DNA of 64,000 bases from CAZKAP01 sp964550895 (GTDB taxonomy: Bacteria > Bacteroidota > Bacteroidia > Flavobacteriales > Flavobacteriaceae), in contig CAZKAP010000003.1 in assembly GCA_964550895.1 (NCBI GenBank), positions 51,464 through 115,463 on the forward strand. The letters are read 5' to 3'. Of this stretch, positions 23,759-33,200 are shown one piece after another. The notes under the pieces were generated by a model that worked only from the letters and a program-made list of their open reading frames with translations, searched no databases and was not told the origin of the DNA. The translations under genes and the position numbers were made by a program. How positions within the stretch are numbered: position 1 is the stretch's first letter; every line of letters begins with the position of its first letter.

Positions 23759-24669
23759 CCGGACTGTCGTATAAAGTGATCGATTACGTAAATGAGCTGC
23801 AGCAAGGTGATGTACAATACACTGCGGAGCATGAGTTTCCGGGCCGCGGCCCGGGTTCGTTCCAGGTAGAGTTCAAACGCCGCCGTGAGCATGAGTGCAC
23901 CCAGCAGGCCCACGGCAATTACCCCCACCAGCGACAGGGTCAGGCTTCCGGTGTACCCCCAGTAGGGCAAAACCGAAATCAGTATGGTCCACACGGTGTA
24001 AAGCACGATCTGAAGGGCCGTTCCCTGATCGCGCTTCCCGGTAGGCAGCATCTTGAATCCCCCCTTTCTGTAGTCGTCATCCAGCATCCAGGCCAAAGCC
24101 CAGAAGTGGGGAAATTGCCAGAAAAATTGCATCATAAACAGGGTTCCGGCTTCTATGCCGAAGGATCCTGTCGCAGCTACCCATCCCAGCATAAAGGGTA
24201 TGGCACCCGGTATGGCTCCCACCAGCACCGATAATGGAGTCCTCGTCTTCAGCGGGGTGTACACCAGTGTGTAAATCAATATGGAAAGGGCCCCGAACAG
24301 AGCCGTCCTGGGGTTAATGGCTAACAGGCAACCCAGGCCAAAGACAGTTAGGCTAACCCCCAGAACCAGGGCCGTGGGCGGGCTCACCCGCCCGGCCGGT
24401 AAAGGCCGGTTTCGGGTTCGTTTCATCAGGAAATCCAGATCCTTTTCCATGACCTGGTTAAATACATTGGAGGCCCCGACCAGGGCGTACCCTCCAGCGG
24501 CGAGCAGCAACAGGGCCCAGGGATCGAATTGACGCACGGCGAGGAGATATCCGGCCAGGGAAGAGAATACCACGCTCATGGAAAGCCTGACCTTGGTCAG
24601 TTCCAGAAAGTCCGACCATTTCAGGGACCAGACATTCACCCGCGTAAGAACTCCACCGTATAACTTCAT
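23749..24669 (-). CDS. cyoE: protoheme IX farnesyltransferase (heme O synthase)
   Basis: A 306-residue UbiA-type prenyltransferase with about nine membrane helices. The first Asp-rich motif is in NVFNQVMEKDLDFLMKRTRNRPLP and the second in WMLDDDYRKGGFKMLP. The sequence LTKVRLSMSVVFSSLAGYLLA is typical of CyoE/CtaB. It farnesylates heme B to heme O for the oxidase. I placed the start at ATG 24669; ten further residues would be possible from an upstream codon at 24699. It is the first gene of the oxidase subunit III/IV operon. Confidence 0.95.
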   Translation of the reverse strand: MKLYGGVLTRVNVWSLKWSDFLELTKVRLSMSVVFSSLAGYLLAVRQFDPWALLLLAAGGYALVGASNVFNQVMEKDLDFLMKRTRNRPLPAGRVSPPTALVLGVSLTVFGLGCLLAINPRTALFGALSILIYTLVYTPLKTRTPLSVLVGAIPGAIPFMLGWVAATGSFGIEAGTLFMMQFFWQFPHFWALAWMLDDDYRKGGFKMLPTGKRDQGTALQIVLYTVWTILISVLPYWGYTGSLTLSLVGVIAVGLLGALMLTAAFELYLERTRAAARKLMLRSVLYITLLQLIYVIDHFIRQSGWI

Positions 24670-24772
24670 CCGATCGATATTCCTGCAAATATACGGCATG
24701 GGTTACGGTTACCCAACGTTCACCGGCGCCATGGGCAGACAAGCGAACCGGTAATTGTACGCTCTATTCGAT

Positions 24773-25453
24773 CTACTGCAAATACACCCGAATGGGTATG
24801 GTGTAGTACACCCCCACGCTGCGATTGCCTTGCACTGCAGGCTGCATCTCAGGAAGCGTTTGAAATACCCGCTCGACTTCGGCGGTGAGCCGCTCATTGG
24901 AAGAAGACCCTTCGATTCGTAGTACCCGGCCCTGCTGATCGATTTCAAACCGAACGTATACCTTAACCTCCCCGGTACCCAGACCAAAATCATCGTGCAA
25001 ACGGAGGTTCCTGCGGATATGACGATTCATCTTTTCCTGAAAACACCGCTGCAAATTCTCCGCCTCTTCACAACCCGGGAATACCGGCCATCGTTGGATA
25101 TAAGGACCCAGAGGAATAGCCTCGGGCTCCTCCTCGTACGCGATGGATGAAACGACCAGAGAATCTGATGTGACTTCCTCAAAGGTTTCCGATTCTATGC
25201 CGATATCATCAACCATCAGGATCTTATCCGGCTCCCTCGGTACGGGCAACTTTTTCAAGGCCACGGGCCCGCTGGATTCCTTCAGTGCGGGAGGCAGCTC
25301 CTCCCAAAGCAAAGCGGCTTCCGGCTCGTAATCTTCACGAAGGTTCAGGGTGGCGACCAGGGTTTTCCATTCCAGGGCCGTATAGACCAAACTTAATGCA
25401 AACAGGAGGCCCGCGGCAAAACGGATGCCCCCATGGGTAGATAATGTTCTCAT
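24773..25453 (-). CDS. TonB-family energy transducer-like protein
   Basis: A 226-residue protein with one N-terminal membrane helix (IRFAAGLLFALSLVYTALEW), a linker with few prolines, and a C-terminal TonB-like domain (about residues 150-226: GTGEVKVYVRFEIDQQGRVLRIEG, then IPIRVYLQ). Just before that domain is WPVFPGCEEAENLQRCFQEKMNRHI, an element shared with the next TonB protein and common in Bacteroidota TonB homologues. It would link proton motive force to outer-membrane receptors, but no ExbB/ExbD is encoded nearby. The linker lacks the long Pro-rich spacer of classical TonB, so the role is uncertain. Confidence 0.85.
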   Translation of the reverse strand: MRTLSTHGGIRFAAGLLFALSLVYTALEWKTLVATLNLREDYEPEAALLWEELPPALKESSGPVALKKLPVPREPDKILMVDDIGIESETFEEVTSDSLVVSSIAYEEEPEAIPLGPYIQRWPVFPGCEEAENLQRCFQEKMNRHIRRNLRLHDDFGLGTGEVKVYVRFEIDQQGRVLRIEGSSSNERLTAEVERVFQTLPEMQPAVQGNRSVGVYYTIPIRVYLQ

Positions 25454-25554
25454 GCGCTAACGATTAAATTCGTCAGGCCGTTAGTTGTGGGTGAATACAG
25501 GCTTCACCTAGCCAATAAGACCAAGTATCGTACCAGAATGCGTTGAGCCTTTGC

Positions 25555-25585
25555 AAAAAAAAGCCCGTGACTTCCGGTCACGGGC
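25555..25585 (-). terminator. rho-independent terminator after the second TonB gene
   Basis: On the minus strand a perfect 9-pair stem (GCCCGTGAC / GTCACGGGC, 5-base loop) is followed by eight T. It lies 27 bases after the stop of the TonB gene at 25613 and ends the gcvH-vanZ-tonB direction of transcription. Confidence 0.88.
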
Positions 25586-25612
25586 CTTCGACATATTTTA
25601 TTGATACCCCTT

Positions 25613-26317
25613 TTACTGCAGTCGGAACGTAATGGGAATGCTGAAGGGTACCTTAACGGCACGCCCTCTTTGCTTGCCAGGAGTCATTTTGGGAAGCTTC
25701 TTGATGATTCGCATGGCTTCGGCCTCGAGGTTTTTGTCCGGTCCACGCATGCGAATATCGCCGATGGATCCGTCCTTCTGGATGACGAACATCACATTAA
25801 CCCTACCCTGTACGCCCATTTCCTGGGCAATCTCCGGATAGCGGAAATTCTTCACTATGTGCGCCTGCATTTTCTCCTGAAAACACTGCTTCTTGTTACT
25901 GGCCCTCTCGCAACCCGGGAACACGGGCACATCTTCAATAACGGCGAAAGGAACGGAAATATCTTCTTCCATCTCCTCGGCCACGATATCCTCGACCTCT
26001 GCGATTTCCTCTTCGGAATCACTCTCTGTATCTTCGATTATCGTTTCTTCCACCTCTTCTTCGTCCTCGACCACCTCGATTACCTCAGGGGCAGCAGGGG
26101 GCGGAGGGGGCGGAGGTGTCTTGATTTGTTCGGTCATGGGGACCTCCTCGTCCAGGTCTTCGTCTACGTTAATAGCGATGTCGTAGTCCTGTGATTTGTC
26201 GTACTTCTTCCACTCCAATGCAGATAGTACCAGCACCATTACGACGGTGAGGCCTATAACGAAATACAGGCCGCTATTCCTGCTGATATCCGCTTTCGGG
26301 TTCTTTTTTGGTTCCAT
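25613..26317 (-). CDS. TonB-family energy transducer
   Basis: A 234-residue protein. A cytoplasmic start (MEPKKNPKADISRNSG) is followed by a membrane helix (LYFVIGLTVVMVLVLSALEWKKY). The linker has a short proline run (KTPPPPPPPAAPEV) and then a very acidic stretch rich in Glu and Val. The PVFPGCERASNKKQCFQEKM element and a C-terminal TonB domain (GVQGRVNVMFVIQKDGSIG) ending SIPITFRLQ complete it. It is paralogous to the 226-residue protein that follows and is the more standard TonB of the two. It should energise TonB-dependent receptors at the outer membrane. Confidence 0.9.
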   Translation of the reverse strand: MEPKKNPKADISRNSGLYFVIGLTVVMVLVLSALEWKKYDKSQDYDIAINVDEDLDEEVPMTEQIKTPPPPPPPAAPEVIEVVEDEEEVEETIIEDTESDSEEEIAEVEDIVAEEMEEDISVPFAVIEDVPVFPGCERASNKKQCFQEKMQAHIVKNFRYPEIAQEMGVQGRVNVMFVIQKDGSIGDIRMRGPDKNLEAEAMRIIKKLPKMTPGKQRGRAVKVPFSIPITFRLQ

Positions 26318-26343
26318 TCCGTTCTTTTTGTGTGTTCGCTAAT

Positions 26344-26808
26344 TTAGTATTTTATCTCAATTTCCCTACCCAACAGCCTTTTTATTAACGTTTGGTATAC
26401 CGGAAAACTTGTGTAGGAGATCAAAGCCCCGATTAAAGCTCCCAGGCCATTGGCCAGCATGTCCTCTGCCTCCATCCGTCGGGTGTCCGTCAGCAGCGAC
26501 TGTAAGACCTCAATGATCATACCATAAAAGACCGCCAGCGTAAGGGACAACAAAATCAGATTCAGATACTTGCCCTGATACAGGCGAATGATCCAGCCTT
26601 GCTGTTCACCTCCGATCTGCCAGAGTATGCCCAAAACGCAGAAACCCAGGTAAAAACTGAAGTGTGCTACCTTGTCCAGGTGGGGTATGCTCATGGCATT
26701 CGGCACATCCCCGAGGGAAGGCAACAGACTTAACAGGGTAACCAGAATCAGCCAGCCCCAGAACAGGTAGGAGAACAACGGGTATCTAACCGGTAACCAT
26801 TTTTTCAT
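26344..26808 (-). CDS. VanZ-like family membrane protein
   Basis: A 154-residue protein with four membrane helices. The VanZ-like pattern is visible: LLSLLPSLGDVPNAMSIPHLDKVAHFSFYLGFCVLG, then YGMIIEVLQSLLTDTRRMEAEDMLANGLGALIG. The function of this family in Bacteroidota is unknown. The start ATG at 26808 lies inside the end of gcvH (23-base overlap), so translation is probably coupled. A start four codons upstream is also possible. Confidence 0.88.
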   Translation of the reverse strand: MKKWLPVRYPLFSYLFWGWLILVTLLSLLPSLGDVPNAMSIPHLDKVAHFSFYLGFCVLGILWQIGGEQQGWIIRLYQGKYLNLILLSLTLAVFYGMIIEVLQSLLTDTRRMEAEDMLANGLGALIGALISYTSFPVYQTLIKRLLGREIEIKY

Positions 26809-27166
26809 ATTCCCGGGCATCCATGAGGCCGTCCAGTTCGGAAGGATCTGAAACCCTGATCTTGATCATCCAGCCTTCCCCGTAAGGATCGCTGTTCACC
26901 AGTTCGGCCGTTTGTTCCAGGGATTCGTTGAATTCGACGATTTCTCCGGTAACCGGCAGGAAGAGGTCCGATACCGTTTTCACGGCCTCCACGGTGCCGA
27001 AGACTTCATCCTTATCCAGGGTCTCGCCTACCGTTTCCACTTCGACATAGATGATGTCGCCCAGTTCGCCCTGGGCAAAATCGGTGATTCCCACAACGGC
27101 TATTTCGCCTTCCAGGCGCACCCATTCGTGTTCCTTGGTATACTTGAGTCCTTCGGGTAGATTCAT
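26786..27166 (-). CDS. gcvH: glycine cleavage system H protein
   Basis: A 126-residue protein of normal length. It contains YTKEHEWVRLEG near the start and the lipoylation site in GTVEAVKTVSDL (the Lys after EAV). It carries the aminomethyl group between the P, T and L proteins of glycine cleavage in the cytosol. I chose ATG 27166 (MNLPEGLKYTKEHEW) because family members start there; seven more residues are possible from 27187. The other gcv genes are not in the window. It overlaps the VanZ-like gene. Confidence 0.95.
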   Translation of the reverse strand: MNLPEGLKYTKEHEWVRLEGEIAVVGITDFAQGELGDIIYVEVETVGETLDKDEVFGTVEAVKTVSDLFLPVTGEIVEFNESLEQTAELVNSDPYGEGWMIKIRVSDPSELDGLMDAREYEKMVTG

Positions 27167-27232
27167 ACTTCGTGTTTTTATGAACACAAAAGTACAATTC
27201 CGCAGCCTAGTTCGGCTGATTTTTTGAACCGA

Positions 27233-30200
27233 CTAGTTGCCGAAGTTGTACCTCAGGGTGAAGCCGGCATTGATCGAGGTCTGCGGGAAGGCCGTGGATA
27301 CTTTGAACTGGGAGAAGGAATGATCGTAGAAGAAAAGCGCATTCAGGCTCTGGCTCAGGGCGTAGTCTGCCGTGAAATTAATTCCCCACAGCTGCTGGCC
27401 GGAGGTGATCTGATTGTTGTCGATATCCAGGTTCCGGATAATCGTCTCGTTGTCCCTGAGAGAAATGTCGGCCTTGAGGTTGAGGTCGCCCTTGAGACGG
27501 GTCTGCTCGCCTCCGATATTAGTGACAAATCTCACATCCTTGATCCGGTACCCCAGTCCGAGGGTATACTCCCGTCCATTGACTTCCGTAAGCAGATTGT
27601 TGTCGAAGCTGAGCGAAAGGGCCCGGTCCGTTCGTACCTCCGCCAGGACGCTCAAGGAGTTTTCCATTTCGAAGTCGAGACGGATCAGCGGGTTAAACTG
27701 GTCGTTCAGCACTACGTTGCTGATGATATCGTCGGGACGAATATTGCCGGTCTCCGGCTCGAACAGGCCGTTCTGCTTCTCCAGATTGGTCTGAAAATTA
27801 TTGATGGAATAGGCCGAACGATAGCCGTGCTGTATGGAAAACCTGCGGAATCGCTCCTTAAACCACTTGTTCTTCATCAGGCCCGTCCACTTAATGGTCC
27901 AGTTGGGAAGGGGGATGTTGCGAAATGCTCCCAGATTCACATTCTCGGCACTCTGCCCGGTATAGGCGGCTACGAAGGCCGGCAATAGTACATCCTGCTG
28001 GGTTTTCCCGAAGCGTTCGGGGAATCCGTCTGCATCCCGGTTACCGGTATCCAGTCCGGGCTGGGAGGCCAACAACCGGTTCGCTATGGTCAATCGGTTT
28101 TCCTTGAACTGTTCGAATGTAGTCGAGTTAAACTCATCGCTCTGGCTAAAAGCCGTTGCGATCATGATGTTGGAAATACTAAAGTTACCGCTGTTATTGG
28201 TCAGGAGCTGCACGTACTCAAAATTATCGTCTGCCAGCTGTTCGACGCGGAAATTCTCGAGCAGATTGGTCGCAAACTGACGGTCGGCGACCAGGTCGAT
28301 GGTAAGGTCCGGTGTCGGCTGGGCCGTCGCGGTAATGCTCAACTGACGGGACAGGTTCTGCATGAACTGGGAGTTGAACTCGGGAAAGGTCGTCAAAAAG
28401 CCCCTTCGGGCGGCGTCGAAACGCACGTCTGCCTGGCTGCCGAAAACGAATCCCAGGGTAGGCTTGGAAGTGCCGATAAAGCCCACGGAACGGGTATAAC
28501 CCGGCAATACCGTTCCCCTGCTCTCGGTATAATTCACCGTACCCCGCTTGACCATGGTGAGGATGTCGACCAGGGTATTGAAGGCCTTGGAGGTCTTTTT
28601 GGGCTTCTTCTCCTCTTCCTCATCCCCGTCCGAAACCGGAGTGAGCGGCCCGCTGCGCGCCGGTGGCTCCGTGCCATCGCGCTTGACCAGTCCGAGATAG
28701 TCATACAGTCCCTGCAGGGTCATGTTCACCACCATATTGTGGGTACTCGCATTCTGCACCGTATTGATATCCTCCCCGGCTACCTCGCGCAATGCGTCTC
28801 CTCCCCGTTGCCAGTCGAAGTTGCTGTTATAGGTGTATTGGGCGGTCATAAAATTCAGGAAGGGAAATTTATCAAGGGGCAGATCGTAATTGACCTGCAA
28901 AATCTGGCTATGGCGATTCGGCTCACCCACATCGAAGAACCCGTCCCAGATATTCAGGTCGGAATTAATCCCCGAGCGATCGTCCCCGTCTGCGTTGAAA
29001 TAATTGCGGACGATGCTGTTGTTGGAGGCCGTGAGGTTAGCCCTCAGGGACTTGGTAATGTTGTAGTTGACTGCGTACTGCCAGTTGAAGAGGTAATTGC
29101 GCTGCTGCAGCGTCGGGAGGGCGAGGGTCTCCACCCCGGGTTCGAATACCTCGCGGAAGCGTTGCTGGTTAAAGGTGCGGTTGATGTCGGCATTCATCGA
29201 AATACTCGTCGGAAGCAGATTGAAATTGAGTTCCTTGAGCCACTGCCAGTAGCGACCGCTGAGAATGGAGTCATTTTTGGCGAACGGAGCGACCTCCAGG
29301 GGCTGGAATTCGTGGGCATAGACAACGCCGGCATTGATGCGCTGCTCCCTCAGTTCCGCGATCTCGAAATCCCGGTGGTTGGTCTCGTTATAGGAATAGT
29401 TGAAGGTAAAATTCTCTACGTCGAAAAAGTTGGGCTTGGCATCCGCAGACCGGTCTTTCCTGACACCGATTAGGTTAAAACTGCGCCGTTTGGTATAGTC
29501 CTCGGCCTGTTCCCGCACGCGATCCGCATCGGCGGGTGTGGCAGCCTGCGAAATTCGATCCTCAAGCTTGAGGTCGTCGTACACCGGGTCGAATTCCGGG
29601 GTGATTAGCGTCTCGGAGAATCCGTAGTTGACCGGCAGTTGAATCCCCCACTTCCCGGGCAGCAACTGACCGACGTTCACATTGGTGACCACATCATAGG
29701 TACGCGTGTCTTCCCGGGCGCGTTCATTCGGAATCTGGTCGATGGAACCGAATCCCGAAGTACTCCGGTTCATGGTCGCCGTCACATTCATGAAGTCGGC
29801 CATATTGGCGTCCAGGGCAGCCGTTGCGGCCCATCCCCCCTGATTATCCAGGCCGGCCAGGCGCAATTCGTTAAACCAGACCTCTCCGCGTGCCGGCAGG
29901 TTATCGGTATTCTTTACCCCCACCATCATGGCCCTGAGGCTGCCCAGTGAAGGGTTCCCCTTGATAGCGATCCGTTGACGCCCGACCGTATGGGGGGTAT
30001 TCTCGGATACCTCTATAAGCTGCCCATCCACGAATTCATAATAGGTAAGGTCGCTGAGTGTTCCCTGTTCAATCCCCCTGGATTTGATCAGATTCAGCTG
30101 GTCCAGATCGAGGTTGATCTCGTTGACCTCGGGCCAGATCTCACGGGGAGAGCGGGCAGTGAATGGGGTGAATTCAAGCGGCAGTTCGATCTGATAGAAA

Positions 30201-33200
30201 TTCTCCGAGAAGTCGGTTCCGATACGAAGGAAGCCGACCAGCGGAGTTTCGCCGCCGCCGTAGTCGCTCTCCAGCACTTCTTCGGCATGCATAAACATGC
30301 GTATCCGCTCATACTGACGCACATCGATGTTAATGTTCTTAAATACGCCCCGGGAATCCTGGGGCTCGAGGTCCTCCAGCAAGAAAGATAGGGACTGCTC
30401 ATTCTGCCGGATGATGGTGTTGTTGTTGTTGAGCTGCTCGCGCACTACCCCGGGGGGTAGTACATAGGGAATGGGGATACGGCCGCTGTTCTCCTCTATA
30501 TTCACCGTATTCACATCGACAGTAGTCAGGTCGTCGGCCGGATCGTCCTCATTGGTCTGCAACGTACTCAGGTAGGTCCGCCAGTCGCCCCGAACCAGGT
30601 CCAGCGTAGCGAATCTCAGCACCACATCGCTATTAAAGCCCGTGAGGTACATCCGCATGAAACTGATGGAACGGAAGTCCGCTATGCCCCCTACCGCATC
30701 AGTGAAATCGCTCAGGGGAATCTTATATTGAATCCAGCGCCGGTTGAGCTGCTGACCGTTGGCCAGGGTCGGAGTGACCCCTTCCCGTATGTCGGTCACG
30801 TACTGGTCGTCTATGGTCGTATTGGGCTTTATGGGAATGCGGTACTCGTAATAGCTATTTACCGTATTCATAGTGAGATCCCGGTCGATATCCTCGACAT
30901 CGGGCAGGGTAGTGGAACCCCGGTCGGTGTTGGTGACGCTGACCGGAGAGTTGCCTTCAGGATTGTTAAAATCCAGATATCGCTCGAGTATTCCCCCTTC
31001 ACGCGCAAGGTAATAGGTATAATTGTCCAGAGCCGGGTCGTCTCCGGGATTGTTGTAAACGGCGGCCTCCGCTTCGTCCGACAACCCGTCCAGCCCCAGA
31101 TCCTGCAGGGAACGATTGGCCTCGTTGGCATCAAAGGCATACACCAGGGACTGAGAGGAAGGCACCTGCCCCCATGAGGTCGGGGACACCAGCACGTCCC
31201 CATCCGTGGCTGGCAGGCCGTTTTCGTACTGCTTTCGCCCGTCCTTGAGTATATCCTCCGAAATGTTTCCCAGATTGATCACGAGTTCTCCCGCATCCGT
31301 GGCGATACCATCCACATAGGGGTCCAGTACCCAGAACTGCACGAATTCCACATTGGACTGCTCGAAATTCGTACTGCTCAGCGGGCGCATGATACCCCCC
31401 CATTTCTGCTCCGGTGACAGCCCGTCGAAGCCCGGGTTATTGTTGTAAGGACCTTTTCGTTCGGGGTAGTACGCCAGGTCGAGTGTACCCTGTACCGTGG
31501 TCTGACCCTGGGCGATATCCACCGTGGGGAAGACCTCGTCGATGAATACCCTACGGGTTTCATTCAGGGAAACATCATTGTCAGTTAGGCCCGACGGCCG
31601 CTGGTTCGTATAAAAGATCGGATCGATGGTGTACCAGGCCATTTTAGCCCTTCCGTAACCCGAAGTCAGGTTCAGAGGATCGTCCGGAGTGGAGCCGGGT
31701 AGGCTGTTGCCCGGGAAGAACTCCAGGGGCGGGCTTGCCAGTGTCCAGCCCAGGAAGCCCCGCACATCGATAAGCGCCTGAGCGCCTTCGAAATCGTCCA
31801 GATAGGAGGTGGTCTCCCCATTAAAATCGGCATTCTTTGGGGAATTCGGACTCAGCAACGCCACCTCTCCCCTCAGGGACAGGTTAGAGGGCGCATCGGT
31901 ATCGATATTGGGCAGTTTATTGGCCAGCCTCGTGAGAAAGGGCAACTCGGTTGAGAAGATACCGTTCAGCCCGAAGACCGTGTTGTTCACCGGCTCCACC
32001 CCGAAATTCGCCTTTTGGGTCAGGGGCCTTTCGTTCAGGTTGATCAGCGTACCGTTGATCACGAAATTTTCGTTGAAGGTATGCTCCACATTCACACCGG
32101 TGAACCGACGAGTCTGCTGACCGAAAACCGCATTGTTCTCCACGGAAATATTGATCGGGACATTGCTCGCCTCCAGACTCGGGTCCAGCAGTTGAACCGT
32201 GCCCCCTTGATAATTGACCGTATAGTCCACCCCTTCCTGCAACTGCCGGCCACCTGCCGTCACCCGGACGGAGCCCCGCGGCACGTTAAACGCTCCGATG
32301 GGGATTCCACTCTGTCCCTGCGACTTGTAGCGACCCTTGATCTGAAACCGGTTCTTGGCCGCATCCTCCAGCGAGGCCGCCTTGGTTTTGGCATAGAGGT
32401 CACGGAATACATATTTTTCCTGGTTCGGGTTGTATCCCTGGTCGTTCTCCACATCGTATACCTCGGAGGCATCGTTTCTGAGCAGTTCGAAGAGGTATTC
32501 CCCAAAGGGCTCCACCTTAGTAAAGATGATGCGTCCGCTCTGGGTTTCCACGGTACGGCCGGGAATGAAATCGAAGAAGCCGTCACCGCCCTCCTGCACG
32601 TCGTTGTAGACATTGAGGCGGTCGAAGTTGAACACATTGATCAATATGCGGTCCTGAAGACCGTCCGGCCAGCCCTGGGCCGGGTCCACCGGTGTGATGT
32701 AATTCCTCGGGCTGGGATCCGAATACAGGATGTTCAGTTTAAAATCCTCCTGGCTAAGCTGGAACGCACCCGTGGAGTAGATGTTCTTCATCATCAGATC
32801 CCATATGGGGTCATCCACATTCGTGATATTACTCTTGAGCAGTTTCAGGATCAGAGTGTTGTTCTCGACCACGGGGGCCTGGGCACCGGCAGAAACGGAG
32901 GTCGCCTCTATGGAACCATTGGCAAATTCCCCCACCTGATACACCTGTCCGTTGAAGGTATACTGGAAGGCCACCGCCAATACCTCATCGTTGCTGAGCC
33001 TCTGGTTCAGCGAAATGTAGCCCAATTGGGAGTCGAACTGGTAGTCCCTGCCCGGCTCCAGTTTCTGGGCATTCTCGAGGAAGGTGTAGTCAAAACCCTG
33101 ATTGGCCACGTAACCCCCGGGTATGTTAAACGCGTTTTCCACCGTGGCGATATCGCGTATACCGGCAGTCAAGACACCATCGGCCCCAATGCGAACCGGA